In this document: in pieces, positions 45,297 through 53,997 of the stretch
Numbering within the stretch: the stretch's first letter is position 1
Layout: the number at the start of each line of letters is the position of its first letter
Assembly (NCBI GenBank): GCA_016713625.1
Contig: JADJOT010000012.1
Coordinates: 1-64,000, forward strand
Source: Candidatus Accumulibacter affinis
GTDB taxonomy: Bacteria > Pseudomonadota > Gammaproteobacteria > Burkholderiales > Rhodocyclaceae
Direction: 5' to 3'
Length of the DNA: 64,000 nt
Made by a program: the position numbers and the translations under genes
Notes under the pieces: model-generated
Databases searched by the model: none
Seen by the model: only the letters and a program-made list of their open reading frames with translations
Told to the model about the DNA's origin: nothing

Positions 45297-45947
45297 ATGG
45301 AAAAGAAACCGAAGCGGCGAACACGCGAGCGCATTCTCGAGACCAGCCTGCAGCTGTTCAATGACTTCGGCGAGCCGAACGTGACGACTTCCGTCATTGC
45401 GGACGAGATGAACATCAGTCCCGGCAATCTCTATTACCACTTTCGCAACAAGGGCGAGATCCTCGAAACCATCTTTGCCGCCTTCGAGCGGGAGATCGAG
45501 GAGACCCTGGCGGCGCCGACACGACGGCCAGCCGACGTCGAAGACGTCTGGCTGTTTCTCCATCTCCTGTTCGAACAGATCTGGAAGTACCGGTTTTTCT
45601 ACCGCGATTTGAACGACCTGCTGACCCACAATCGGATCCTTGAAATTCATTTCAAGCAGATCCTGGCGCACAAGGTGCGTACGGCGACGACCTTGTGCGA
45701 GGGCTTGGTGCTGGCGGGGGCAATGCGCGCCAGCAGCACCGAGGAAATGCGAGCGCTGGCGACGAACATGACGGTGATTGCGACGTACTGGCTGTCCTTC
45801 GAGTACGCGTGTGATCCGCGCGGCAAGCTCGAGAGTGGCCGTATCGGGCGCGGCGTCTACCAGGTGATGGCGATGCTTTCGCCATTTCTGCTGGGCGAAT
45901 CCAGGACCCTGCTCGAACGACTGTCGCAGGCCTACCTCGACGCCTAG
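45297..45947 (+). CDS. TetR/AcrR-family transcriptional regulator
   Basis: A 216-residue repressor. The N-terminal HTH is RERILETSLQLFNDFGEPNV then TTSVIADEMNISPGNLYYHF-RNK. The C-terminal ligand domain is helical (LLFEQIWKYRFFYRDLNDLL). The ligand is unknown. Being among lipid/PHA genes, an acyl-CoA effector is plausible but not shown. It starts about 105 bp after the patatin gene, so it may have its own promoter. Confidence 0.82.
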   Translation: MEKKPKRRTRERILETSLQLFNDFGEPNVTTSVIADEMNISPGNLYYHFRNKGEILETIFAAFEREIEETLAAPTRRPADVEDVWLFLHLLFEQIWKYRFFYRDLNDLLTHNRILEIHFKQILAHKVRTATTLCEGLVLAGAMRASSTEEMRALATNMTVIATYWLSFEYACDPRGKLESGRIGRGVYQVMAMLSPFLLGESRTLLERLSQAYLDA

Positions 45948-46116
45948 CCCCGCGCGCAGCAGCATCGTTCACTTACCGCGGTGCAGGCGCAGCCAGGCGC
46001 TGTCGACTTGGGAAATACTTCCGCGTGGCGTCATTGGGTGTGCAGTACTCCCAAGGGATATGGTCAGCCCATATAATAGGCAGGCGTTTTCATGGACCAT
46101 CAACCGGAGGAAAGAA

Positions 46117-46377
46117 ATGAGTGAACTGCAAACCCAGTTTGACGCCGCCGTCGCAGGTTCCAAGAGCCTGTCCGAGCGTCCCGACAATGCGACCATGTTG
46201 AAGCTCTACGCGCTGTACAAGCAGTCGACCGACGGTGACGTCGAGGGTCGGCGCCCGGGCTTTACCGATCTGGTCGGTCGTGCCAAGTACGATGCCTGGG
46301 CAGCGATCAAGGGCACCGGGTCGGACGACGCGATGCAGCAGTATATTGCCCTGGTCGAGAAGTTGCAGGCCGCCTGA
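46117..46377 (+). CDS. Acyl-CoA-binding protein
   Basis: An 86-residue four-helix ACBP. QFDAAVAGSKSLSERPDNAT, then MLKLYALYKQSTDGDVEGRR, with the family signature LYALYKQ-x-T-x-G-D. GRAKYDAWAAIKGTGSDDAM follows, with the K-x-D-A-W block. It binds long-chain acyl-CoA in the cytoplasm. GGAGGAAAG precedes ATG 46117, which fixes the start. ACBP is uncommon but known in proteobacteria. Its place beside lipid genes fits. Confidence 0.88.
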   Translation: MSELQTQFDAAVAGSKSLSERPDNATMLKLYALYKQSTDGDVEGRRPGFTDLVGRAKYDAWAAIKGTGSDDAMQQYIALVEKLQAA

Positions 46378-46407
46378 GCAAGCGGTTCGACCAGCGGGCG
46401 GTTCTGC

Positions 46408-46686
46408 TCAGACCGGGAAGTTCTCGTCGAAGTACCTGTGGATTGCGCGCTCGATGGCGGGCTTGACTGCGAACAGCAGGATTCCCAGGCGGATGTTGAG
46501 AGCGACCTCCTTGTTGTCCAGCAACAGCTCGCCGGTAACGTTGGGCCGCTTGAAGCGTAGGCGATCCCCGTTCCACGTGTATTTGAGGTCGAATTCGTCG
46601 TCGAGCTCGGCAGCCATATGCTCGGCTGCGGCGCGTGCCTCGGCGAGGCTCTTGCCATGCTGACGGCGGATGGTGATGTCGCTCAT
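46408..46686 (-). CDS. Polyhydroxyalkanoic acid system family protein
   Basis: A 92-residue protein of the PHA_gran_rgn family: MSDITIRRQHGKSLAEARAA, AEHMAAELDDEFDLKYTWNG and RLRFKRPNVTGELLLDNKEV, then VALNIRLGILLFAVKPAIER. The small beta-rich fold resembles a DUF-type granule-region protein, often linked with phasins. Function is unknown. It is convergent with the acyl-CoA-binding gene (30-bp gap) and lies downstream of rsgA on the same strand. Confidence 0.78.
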   Translation of the reverse strand: MSDITIRRQHGKSLAEARAAAEHMAAELDDEFDLKYTWNGDRLRFKRPNVTGELLLDNKEVALNIRLGILLFAVKPAIERAIHRYFDENFPV

Positions 46687-46735
46687 GCGATAGCTCCGGT
46701 AGAAGTTAATGTGAAAGTCGCGTCAGCGATACAAA

Positions 46736-46786
46736 CCCCCCCCCGCTTGCTGGGAAGGGGGGGGGGGGACGGCGGCGGGGGGGGGG
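46736..46786. repeat. Homopolymer-rich C9 / G12 / G10 tract
   Basis: C9 at 46736-46744, G12 at 46757-46768 and G10 at 46777-46786 lie between rsgA and the PHA-system gene. The C9 and G12 can pair around GCTTGCTGGGAA. On the minus strand this hairpin is followed by TTTGT, so it may double as the rsgA terminator. Run lengths are likely unreliable. Confidence 0.6.
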
Positions 46787-46794
46787 TGCCAGCG

Positions 46795-47661
46795 TTAGCC
46801 GATTTCGGCACAGAGTGAGCGGAACGCCGCATAACGGCGCGGGTCGATGTCACCGTTGCCGACTGCGGCGAGGACGCTGCAGTCGGGTTCGCGGTCGTGC
46901 CGGCAGTTGCGAAAGCGGCACTGGCCGAGCAGCGGCCGCAGTTCGAGAAATGCCTCGGCGATTTCTTCCGGCGTTAGATGGTGCAGGCCGAATTCGGTGA
47001 GGCCGGGCGAGTCAATCAGCGCCGAACCCGCGCTCGGGTGATACAAACGGGCGTAGGTGGTGGTGTGCTTGCCGGTGTGGAGCGCCTGCGAAATCTCGCG
47101 GGTGGCCGCGCGGGCATCGGGAATCAGGGCATTGATCAGGGTGGATTTGCCCATTCCCGATTGGCCGATCAGCAGGCTGGTGTGGTCAGCCAGATAGGGC
47201 AGGAGACGCTCGCCATTGCTGCGCGCGGATAGCTTTACCACCCGGTAACCCAGCTTTTCGTAGGGGTTCAGGGTAGCGCTCGCGGCGGCCAGGCGCTCGC
47301 TCAGGTCGCATTTGTTGAGGACGATCAGAACCGCGATGTCCTGACTTTCGGCGGCCACGATGCAGCGCGTGATCAACTCGTCCGAGAACGCCGGTTCGGT
47401 GGCGACCACGATGACTACCTGCGTGACGTTTGCGGCGATCAGCCTCTGCTTGAAGCTGTCCGAGCGATAGAGCAGGGTTTGCCGCGGTTCGAGCGCAGCG
47501 ATCACTCCCTGGTTGGTGCTCGTTTGCTGCACGATCACCCGGTCGCCGCAGGCCAGTTCGCTCTTCTTGCCGCGCGGAAAGCAGAGCAGCGTCTGGCCAT
47601 CGGTCAGTTCGATCCGGTATTGCCTTCCGTACGCGGCGACGACGGTACCGGTGAGTTTCAA
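46795..47661 (-). CDS. rsgA: Ribosome small-subunit-dependent GTPase A
   Basis: A 288-residue circularly permuted GTPase acting in 30S maturation. An N-terminal OB fold (GTVVAAYGRQYRIELTDGQT) comes first. The permuted G motifs follow in order: VLNKCDLSERLAAA (G4), then LLIGQSGMGKSTLINALIPD (G1) and ALIDSPGLTEFGLHHLTPEE (G3). The C-terminal zinc knuckle is CRFRNCRHDREPDC. It overlaps the downstream-oriented PCD gene by four bases at its start (ATGA), so the two share a transcript. Confidence 0.92.
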   Translation of the reverse strand: MKLTGTVVAAYGRQYRIELTDGQTLLCFPRGKKSELACGDRVIVQQTSTNQGVIAALEPRQTLLYRSDSFKQRLIAANVTQVVIVVATEPAFSDELITRCIVAAESQDIAVLIVLNKCDLSERLAAASATLNPYEKLGYRVVKLSARSNGERLLPYLADHTSLLIGQSGMGKSTLINALIPDARAATREISQALHTGKHTTTYARLYHPSAGSALIDSPGLTEFGLHHLTPEEIAEAFLELRPLLGQCRFRNCRHDREPDCSVLAAVGNGDIDPRRYAAFRSLCAEIG

Positions 47662-48002
47662 ATGCTTGCCAGTGCTTCGATCTTCGCCGCACAGATGAAA
47701 TCGTTGCGCGACAGCCCACCCACGTCATGGGTATGGTAACTGACCTTGACGTGGCCATAATGGAGTTCGAGGTCGGGGTGATGGTTTTCACGTTCCGCCA
47801 GTCCCGCCACGGTATTGACGAACAGCAGGGCAGCCGGGTAGCTGGCAAAGGCGAACTCCTTCTCGAGACGGCGATCGGGCTCGCTGATCTGCCAGCCGGG
47901 CAGGCTGGTGAGCAGGGATGAAGCCTGTGAAGGATCCAGCGCGTGTCTGGCACCGCTGCGCGGGCGGCAATGTTCGGCAGCAAGGTTCGGCTCGGTGGGC
48001 AT
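47658..48002 (-). CDS. 4a-hydroxytetrahydrobiopterin dehydratase (PCD/DCoH family)
   Basis: A 114-residue pterin-4a-carbinolamine dehydratase. LPGWQISEPDRRLEKEFAFA leads to the active-site block AERENHHPDLELHYGHVKVS, which contains the conserved HHP. It then gives YHTHDVGGLSRNDFICAAKI. It recycles pterin cofactor, or serves a moonlighting role in bacteria lacking phenylalanine hydroxylase. An N-terminal 30-residue extension is unusual. ATG 48002 with AGGAG upstream was preferred to a TTG at 48029. Confidence 0.85.
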   Translation of the reverse strand: MPTEPNLAAEHCRPRSGARHALDPSQASSLLTSLPGWQISEPDRRLEKEFAFASYPAALLFVNTVAGLAERENHHPDLELHYGHVKVSYHTHDVGGLSRNDFICAAKIEALASI

Positions 48003-48025
48003 GCTTTGGCGCTCCTGTTGTCCGC

Positions 48026-49264
48026 TCAAGCCTTCTGCAGACGGGCAATGCGCAGGGCGGCGGGCGGATGTGAATCGTAGAACAGCGAGTGTAGCGGGTC
48101 GGGTGTCAAGCTTGCTGCGTTATCTTCGTAAAGTTTCACCAGCGCGGCAACCAGGTCGTTTGCCGAGGCGTTGGCGGCCGCATAACGGTCGGCGGCAAAC
48201 TCGTCGCGGCGTGACATGAGGCTGAGCAACGGGGTCAGCAGGAAGGTGAATACGGGTCCGACGAGAAAGAAGAGGGTCAAGCCCAGTGCCGTGCTCTGTG
48301 CTGACACGCCCAGCCCACGGTAGAACCAAGCGGCATCGATCAGTTGGCCGAGGACGGCAAGAAAGCCGAGCGACATGGCAAACAGCATGCCGATGCGCTT
48401 GAGCACATGCCGGTGTTTGAAGTGACCCAGTTCGTGCGCCAGCACCGCTTCGATCTCAGCCGGCTGCAAGCGACCAAGCAGCGTGTCGAAGAAGACGATT
48501 CGCTTGCTCTTGCCGAAGCCGGTGAAATAGGCGTTGCCGTGGTTCGATCGCCTGGACCCATCCATGACGAAGAGGCCCGAACTGGTGAAACCACAGCGCG
48601 CCAGCAGCGCTTCCACGCGCGCTTTGAGTGGCGCGTCGTCGAGCGGGACGAACTTGTTGAACAGCGGCGCGATCCAGGTCGGATAAATGAACAGCAGGAG
48701 CAGATTGAAGGCACACCAGAAGAGCCACACGTGTAGCCACCACAGCGGGCCCATGCTCTCCATCAGCAGCAGCACTGCCAGCAGCAACGGGATGCCGATG
48801 ACGAGGCCCAGCGTTGCCTGCTTGACGAGGTCGGCGACAAAGATTCTGAGCGTCATGCGGTTGAAGCCGAATCTTTCCTCCAGGACGAACTGGCGGTAAA
48901 GGGTGAGCGGCAGGTCAATGAGGGCGGCAAGCAGGATGACGCTGACGATCAGTGCCACGCCGTAAGGCAGGCCGTCGAAGCGTGCCGACCAGAAGTCGTG
49001 CAGCGCCTGCAGGCCGCCAGCGAGGGTGAAAGCGAGTAGAACGGCAACCTCGACAGCCAGGCCAACTCTGCCGAAGCGGGTACGCGCGACGGTATAGTCG
49101 GCGGCTTTGTGGTGGGCGTTGATCTTGATCCGATCGGCAAAACTGGCGGGTACCTGGGCGCGGTGCGCGACAACGTAGGAAATTTGACGCTGTGCCAGCC
49201 AGAGGCGCAGGGCGCACATCAGCAGCAGGGCAGCAAGAAAGATCAGCGAGAAGGTGTTGAGCAT
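48026..49264 (-). CDS. M48-family (Ste24/CAAX-like) zinc metallopeptidase
   Basis: A 412-residue integral-membrane protease. An N-terminal helix (LIFLAALLLMCALRLWLAQR) and several further transmembrane segments come first. The zinc motif HExxH is in EAVLAHELGHFKHRHVLKRI, with the third ligand in SRRDEFAADRYAAANASAND. The layout is that of Ste24-type proteases, not the shorter HtpX. It is followed 24 bp later by the PCD gene and rsgA, so a four-gene run is possible. Divergent from orn. ATG 49264 chosen. Confidence 0.85.
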   Translation of the reverse strand: MLNTFSLIFLAALLLMCALRLWLAQRQISYVVAHRAQVPASFADRIKINAHHKAADYTVARTRFGRVGLAVEVAVLLAFTLAGGLQALHDFWSARFDGLPYGVALIVSVILLAALIDLPLTLYRQFVLEERFGFNRMTLRIFVADLVKQATLGLVIGIPLLLAVLLLMESMGPLWWLHVWLFWCAFNLLLLFIYPTWIAPLFNKFVPLDDAPLKARVEALLARCGFTSSGLFVMDGSRRSNHGNAYFTGFGKSKRIVFFDTLLGRLQPAEIEAVLAHELGHFKHRHVLKRIGMLFAMSLGFLAVLGQLIDAAWFYRGLGVSAQSTALGLTLFFLVGPVFTFLLTPLLSLMSRRDEFAADRYAAANASANDLVAALVKLYEDNAASLTPDPLHSLFYDSHPPAALRIARLQKA

Positions 49265-49307
49265 GGGGCTGTGACACAATGGAGTTTTTACGGACCAGAC
49301 GGATTAT

Positions 49308-49853
49308 ATGACACAGGATGCCCAACACCTTGTTTGGCTGGACATGGAGATGACCGGCTTGCAGCCTGAGCGTGACCGCATCATCGAACTGGCGATGGTC
49401 GTCACCGATAGCCAGTTGGACACCATTGCGGAATCAGCGGTGTGGGTGATCCACCAGAACGACCGCTGTCTTGACGCGATGGACGAGTGGAACCGGAAAA
49501 CGCACGCTCGCTCCGGACTGATTGATCGGGTCAGGGCTTCGACTCTTGACGAGGCGGCTGTCGAAGCGGCGGCGTTGAGTTTCGTCCAGGCGCATGTGCC
49601 AGCGTCCGCCAGTCCGATGTGCGGCAACTCGATCGGACAGGATCGTCGCTTCATGGTGAGCTACATGCCGCAACTTGAAGCCTGGTTCCACTATCGAAAC
49701 CTCGATGTCAGCACGCTGAAGGAGCTTTGTCGACGATGGAAACCCGACCTGGCGAAGGGCTTCGTGAAACGTTCGGACCACACCGCGCTCGCCGACATCC
49801 GCGAGTCGATCGCAGAGCTGAAGTACTACCGCGAACATTTCATCCGGATGTGA
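49308..49853 (+). CDS. orn: Oligoribonuclease
   Basis: A 181-residue DEDDh exonuclease that degrades 2-5-mers and pGpG. VWLDMEMTGLQPERDRIIEL carries the first D-x-E. GNSIGQDRRFMVSYMPQLEA and FVKRSDHTALADIRESIAEL carry the later acidic residues and histidine. Full length and intact. Divergent from the M48 gene with a 43-bp gap. Confidence 0.93.
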   Translation: MTQDAQHLVWLDMEMTGLQPERDRIIELAMVVTDSQLDTIAESAVWVIHQNDRCLDAMDEWNRKTHARSGLIDRVRASTLDEAAVEAAALSFVQAHVPASASPMCGNSIGQDRRFMVSYMPQLEAWFHYRNLDVSTLKELCRRWKPDLAKGFVKRSDHTALADIRESIAELKYYREHFIRM

Positions 49854-49877
49854 GACGGCGGGCCGGTCGCCGGCGTG

Positions 49878-51536
49878 CTAGCGCGCGGGCGAACGAGCTT
49901 TGTCGCGCCGGTAGAGGTGCAATCTGTCGCTCTCGCGACGCTCGGCTGGACGACCGCCGTCCCAGATCTTTCGCCAGCCGCTGCTTGCTGCGACACCGCC
50001 ATCTTTGGGCGAGCCGTGGATCAGCAGCAAGCTGCAGTTCCTGCCCTCAGCGGACTTTCCTGCCACCGTGCGGATGCCGTCAAAATAGTCCAGGGAGGCC
50101 AGAATCGAATCGGCGACGTTTACACTGGCTATGCAGTTGTATTTCTCGGGCAGCGCCCTGGCCAGCGCAGCCGATACCTCGCGGTAGGTTTTTCCATAGT
50201 CGATCCAGGGCATCCAGAGCGCCGTGATGAGCAGCCAGAAGAGGGTCAGGCCGGCCATCCAGTGCATGATCCCGCGTATGGGCGAGCGCTGGCTGGTGAC
50301 AATCAGCCAGCACCACACCAGCGTTCCCAGCAAGGCGAGTGCGCTGGCCGGCAGGCTGAAGTGACCAACAAATCCTGGCTCCAGGCGCACTGCCTGTCGC
50401 GCCAGCCTTTCCGGCCAGCCGAAAACCATGGCGTACCAGCCGATCCAGGCGAGCAGAGCAAGCAGGCTGAAGGTGATCATGCCGAACCAGTCAAAAGCGT
50501 TCGCGGCGCCACGGCGCAGGGAATCGACGCCCGGAACCGCCAGCAGGACCAGTGGCGGCAGCAGCAGCAAGGCCGGTACGCTGCGTGCCCCCAGGCAGAT
50601 GCTGACTACCAGGAGCGTCACCACGAAGGCGAAGATCGGCAAGGCCTGCGCGTTCATGGCCAGCTGCCGACGCTTCGCCCAGAGTGTCCAGCCGGCCAGA
50701 GGGAAGGCTGGCCACGCGTACCAGGGGAGCATCAGCAGCAAACGCTGCAAGCTGACCAGGGGTGGGGTGGTGCTGCCAAGCTGTAGCAGCTCACCCTGCC
50801 AGAACGCGGCAAGGTAAGTGGGTGCGGTGACCAGCAAGGCCAGCAGCCAGCCGCCGGCAAGCACGCCGGTAAGCAGTAGCGAGGCCAGCAGCAGCAGCGC
50901 CGAGCGCTGCCGATTCTGCGAACGCCAGACGACAAAAGCGGCCACCGGCAGCAGTGGCAGCATTGCGGCCAGGCCGTTGGCAAGGAAGCCAAGGCCGATT
51001 GCCGAGCCAAAGCAGCTTGCGCCACGCAGCGGCCGTCGGTCAAGCTGCGTCAAGCCCCAGTAGGCTGCCGTGTGCGCCGTCAGGGTCGCCAGCATGGGCT
51101 GTGCCTCGTGCGCGTGGAATAGAAAGCCAATACTTCCGGCGAGCAGCAGGGGCGCGGCCGGCGCCTGCTCGCGGCCGTGCAGTTCGCGTGCAGCGAGCAG
51201 AATGAAGGCCAGGGCAAGCAGCGTGAACACTCCGCTGGCCAGGCGTACCGCGTCATGCACGGGCAGCAGCCAGGACAGCAGGGAACTGCTAACTGCGGCC
51301 ACCCAATAGTAGAGGGGGGCGTCGGGATAGGGGCGGCCCGCGAGAGCCGGTGTCAACCAGTCGCCGTTGGTGACCATGGTGTGGACGACACCGATGGTGA
51401 CCGCATCCTCATTCTTCCAGGGGTCGTGACCGACCAGGCCGGTGAAGATATAGAGGGCGAGCAGGATCGCCAGGCTCCAGCCGCTCGGCGGCATTGGTAT
51501 CCCCTTGCGACGAGCTGGCTCGGCTTGAACTGGCAT
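49878..51536 (-). CDS. Glycosyltransferase family 39 (ArnT-like) membrane protein
   Basis: A 552-residue polytopic membrane transferase using a polyprenyl-phosphate sugar. The N-terminal periplasmic motif is DPWKNEDAVTIGVVHTMVTN (the E-D acceptor site), then GDWLTPALAGRPYPDAPLYY. About 11 hydrophobic helices follow and a small periplasmic C-terminal domain (NCIASVNVADSILASLDYFD). The canonical K-P-P-L after P-Y is replaced by D-A-P-L. Substrate could be lipid A or a surface glycan. It is convergent with orn (24-bp gap). Confidence 0.8.
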   Translation of the reverse strand: MPVQAEPARRKGIPMPPSGWSLAILLALYIFTGLVGHDPWKNEDAVTIGVVHTMVTNGDWLTPALAGRPYPDAPLYYWVAAVSSSLLSWLLPVHDAVRLASGVFTLLALAFILLAARELHGREQAPAAPLLLAGSIGFLFHAHEAQPMLATLTAHTAAYWGLTQLDRRPLRGASCFGSAIGLGFLANGLAAMLPLLPVAAFVVWRSQNRQRSALLLLASLLLTGVLAGGWLLALLVTAPTYLAAFWQGELLQLGSTTPPLVSLQRLLLMLPWYAWPAFPLAGWTLWAKRRQLAMNAQALPIFAFVVTLLVVSICLGARSVPALLLLPPLVLLAVPGVDSLRRGAANAFDWFGMITFSLLALLAWIGWYAMVFGWPERLARQAVRLEPGFVGHFSLPASALALLGTLVWCWLIVTSQRSPIRGIMHWMAGLTLFWLLITALWMPWIDYGKTYREVSAALARALPEKYNCIASVNVADSILASLDYFDGIRTVAGKSAEGRNCSLLLIHGSPKDGGVAASSGWRKIWDGGRPAERRESDRLHLYRRDKARSPAR

Positions 51537-51572
51537 GCTGGCGTCAGTGCGCAGGTGCGTTGAGATGGAAAT

Positions 51573-51603
51573 GAAAAAGGCAGCCGTGGGGCTGCCTTTT
51601 CTG
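51573..51603 (-). terminator. Intrinsic terminator after rpmE
   Basis: GGCAGCC - CCAC - GGCTGCC hairpin followed by T5 on the minus strand, 19 bp after the rpmE stop. The opposite side also has a T run (TTTT), so it may work both ways. Confidence 0.82.
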
Positions 51604-51621
51604 TCGACCCCGCTGCTCTAC

Positions 51622-51837
51622 CTAGGTCAGTTTGCGCATCGCACCATACTTCTGGTTGAATTTCTCGACGCGACCGGCGGTGTCGATGATTTTCTGCTTG
51701 CCGATGTAGAAAGGATGACAGGCTGCACACACCTCGACGTGCAAGGCCTTCTTCATCGTTGATCTGGTGGTGAAGGTGTTTCCGCAGGAGCAGGTCACGG
51801 CGATTTCACCGTATGCAGGATGGATGTTTTCTTTCAT
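51622..51837 (-). CDS. rpmE: 50S ribosomal protein L31
   Basis: 71 residues, the zinc-binding C+ form: Cys16, Cys18, Cys37 and Cys40 in EIAVTCSCGNTFTTRSTMKK and VEVCAACHPFYIGKQ. The ATG at 51837 was chosen for homology (MKENIHPAYGEIAVTC). It follows rho, the usual order in beta- and gammaproteobacteria, and ends at a strong terminator. Confidence 0.93.
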   Translation of the reverse strand: MKENIHPAYGEIAVTCSCGNTFTTRSTMKKALHVEVCAACHPFYIGKQKIIDTAGRVEKFNQKYGAMRKLT

Positions 51838-52028
51838 CTGGTGCGATTCCTGTATGTTAAATCCGCCGATCTGTCGCTGCAGCGCAACGACCGGGACATG
51901 GAGCATTTGCAAAAACGGAGATTATCGGTGATTTTTCCGGCATCTGCAATGCGCTTTCGGCCCGCCTGCCTTTGCCAGCCTGGATTTCGTTGTCGCGCAG
52001 CGACGTCGCGAGCTTGCGCGCCGCTGGC

Positions 52029-53286
52029 TCAGCGGCGCATGGAGTCGAAAAACTCGGCGTTGTTCTTGGTGGCCTTGATCTTGTCGAGCAGAAATTCCAT
52101 CGCTTCAAGGTCGTCCATGTTGTACAGCAGTTTGCGCAAGATCCACATTTTTTGCAGAACGTCCGGCATCAGTAGCAGTTCTTCGCGGCGCGTGCCCGAA
52201 CGATTGACGTTGATGGCCGGGTAGACGCGCTTCTCCGCCATGCGGCGATCCAGGTGGATTTCCATGTTTCCGGTACCCTTGAACTCTTCGTAGATCACGT
52301 CGTCCATGCGGCTGCCGGTGTCGATGAGTGCCGTGGCGATAATCGTCAGCGAGCCCCCTTCCTCGATGTTGCGGGCGGCACCGAAGAAGCGTTTTGGCTT
52401 CTGCAGGGCGTTGGCGTCGACACCGCCGGTCAGCACCTTGCCGGATGCCGGCTGCACCGTATTGTAGGCGCGCGCCAAACGAGTGATCGAATCGAGCAGG
52501 ATGACCACGTCCCGCTTGTGCTCGATCAGACGCTTGGCCTTCTCGATGACCATTTCAGCGACCTGCACGTGGCGCGTGGCGGGTTCATCAAAGGTCGACG
52601 CAACGACTTCGCCACGCACCGAGCGAGTCATTTCGGTGACTTCCTCCGGGCGTTCATCGATCAACAGCACGATCACCGTGACGTCCGGATGGTTGGTAGT
52701 GATCGCGTGCGCGATGTGCTGCATCATCACCGTCTTGCCGCTCTTCGGGCTGGCCACCAGCAGACCGCGCTGGCCTTTGCCGATCGGCGCAATGATGTCG
52801 ATGATGCGACTGGTAATGTTCTCCTCGCCGCGGATGTCGCGGCTCCGAGTTTGAGATGTTCGGCTGGGTGCAGCGGCGTCAGGTTCTCGAAGAGAATCTT
52901 GTTCTTGGAGGCCTCTGGCGCTTCACCATTGATTTTGTCCCCTTGACCAGGGCAAAGTATCGTTCTCCATCCTTCGGCGTGCGGATTTCACCCTCGATGG
53001 TGTCTCCGGTATGCAGGTTGAAGCGCCTGATCTGGCTCGGGCTGACGTAGATGTCGTCGGTACTTGCCAGATACGAAGTATCCGGCGAGCGCAGGAAGCC
53101 GAAGCCATCAGACAGGGTCTCCAGGGTGCCGTCGCCGAAAATGGTTTCACCCTTCCGAGCCTGATTCTTGAGCAACGCGAAGATCAGTTCGTGTTTGCGC
53201 AGTCGGTTCGCGCCTTCGACGTCGTTGGTGATAGCCATGTCGAGAAGCTGGCTTACATGGAGTGCTTTGAGTTCGGATAGGTGCAT
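52029..53286 (-). CDS. rho: Transcription termination factor Rho, with apparent frameshifts
   Basis: The hexameric RNA-dependent ATPase for factor-dependent termination. The N-terminal piece (53286-about 52930) has MHLSELKALHVSQLLDMAIT and the cold-shock-like GDGTLETLSDGFGFLRSPDT. A middle piece (about 52925-52845) in a second frame reads GEAPEASKNKILFENLTPLH. The ATPase piece has the Walker A ASPKSGKTVMMQHIAHAITT, Walker B DVVILLDSITRLARAYNTVQ and Q/R-loop residues. The two frame changes lie at runs near 52925 and 52845. Since rho is normally single-copy and essential in this group, error in the sequence is the simpler explanation. Confidence 0.88.
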
Positions 53287-53397
53287 GTGCGGGAGGCTAG
53301 GAAGGGAAGAACGAAACGCGCTTGCGCGCTTCGTGAACGAAGCGCGTGCCGGACGGGTGCCGTGAGGCAGGCAGGGTGTTGCTGCTGGGAGTGGACG

Positions 53398-53466
53398 CCT
53401 GAAGGTTTTGTGCGGGACGGTGGGCTGCTATGGGTCGGTCGTTGCTGCACCCATGAAACCTTCAGG
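53398..53466. repeat. Inverted repeat in the trxA-rho gap
   Basis: CCTGAAGGTTT (53398-53408) and AAACCTTCAGG (53456-53466) are perfect 11-bp arms around a 47-bp centre, in the 5' leader of rho. It could form a long hairpin that affects rho expression, known to be autoregulated, or mark an old small insertion. No gene lies between the arms. Confidence 0.55.
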
Positions 53467-53483
53467 AGGCGAGGGTATCGACT

Positions 53484-53810
53484 TTAGAGGTTGCTGTCAA
53501 TAAAGGTGATCAGCTGCGACTTGGATAGTGCGCCGACCTTGGTGGCCTCGACGTTGCCGTTCTTGAACAGCATCAGCGTCGGAATGCCACGAATGCCGTA
53601 GCTGGCAGGAGTTCTTTGATTGTCGTCGATGTTCAACTTGACGACCTTCAGGCGTCCAGCATAGTCGTTGGCAACGTCGTCGAGCAGTGGTGCAATCATT
53701 TTGCAAGGACCGCACCATTCGGCCCAGTAATCAACGAGAACGGGTTCGTCCGATTCAAGCACATCGGTGCCGAAGCTGTCGTCCGTAACGTGGTGGATAT
53801 GTTCGCTCAT
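53484..53810 (-). CDS. trxA: Thioredoxin 1
   Basis: 108 residues. The active site WCGPC has Cys33 and Cys36 in LVDYWAEWCGPCKMIAPLLD. The cis-proline is in GIRGIPTLMLFKNGNVEATK. Full length. It precedes rho, completing the conserved trxA-rho-rpmE order. Confidence 0.94.
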   Translation of the reverse strand: MSEHIHHVTDDSFGTDVLESDEPVLVDYWAEWCGPCKMIAPLLDDVANDYAGRLKVVKLNIDDNQRTPASYGIRGIPTLMLFKNGNVEATKVGALSKSQLITFIDSNL

Positions 53811-53997
53811 GAAAAAGCCTCTTGCGGGATCGGGGATGGAGTGCCAGGTGGAAGTGGGTGGCTGGTGGGGTGGGCGCTTGCCGCCTGCCAGCTTGCCAAT
53901 GCTAGCGAAAAAATCGCGCCATGGGAAGCCGCAGGCCTGTCTCGGCCGCGCCAAATACGTTATAGTCCTTGCCGTCCCAATTTTCAGAAGGGCAAAA

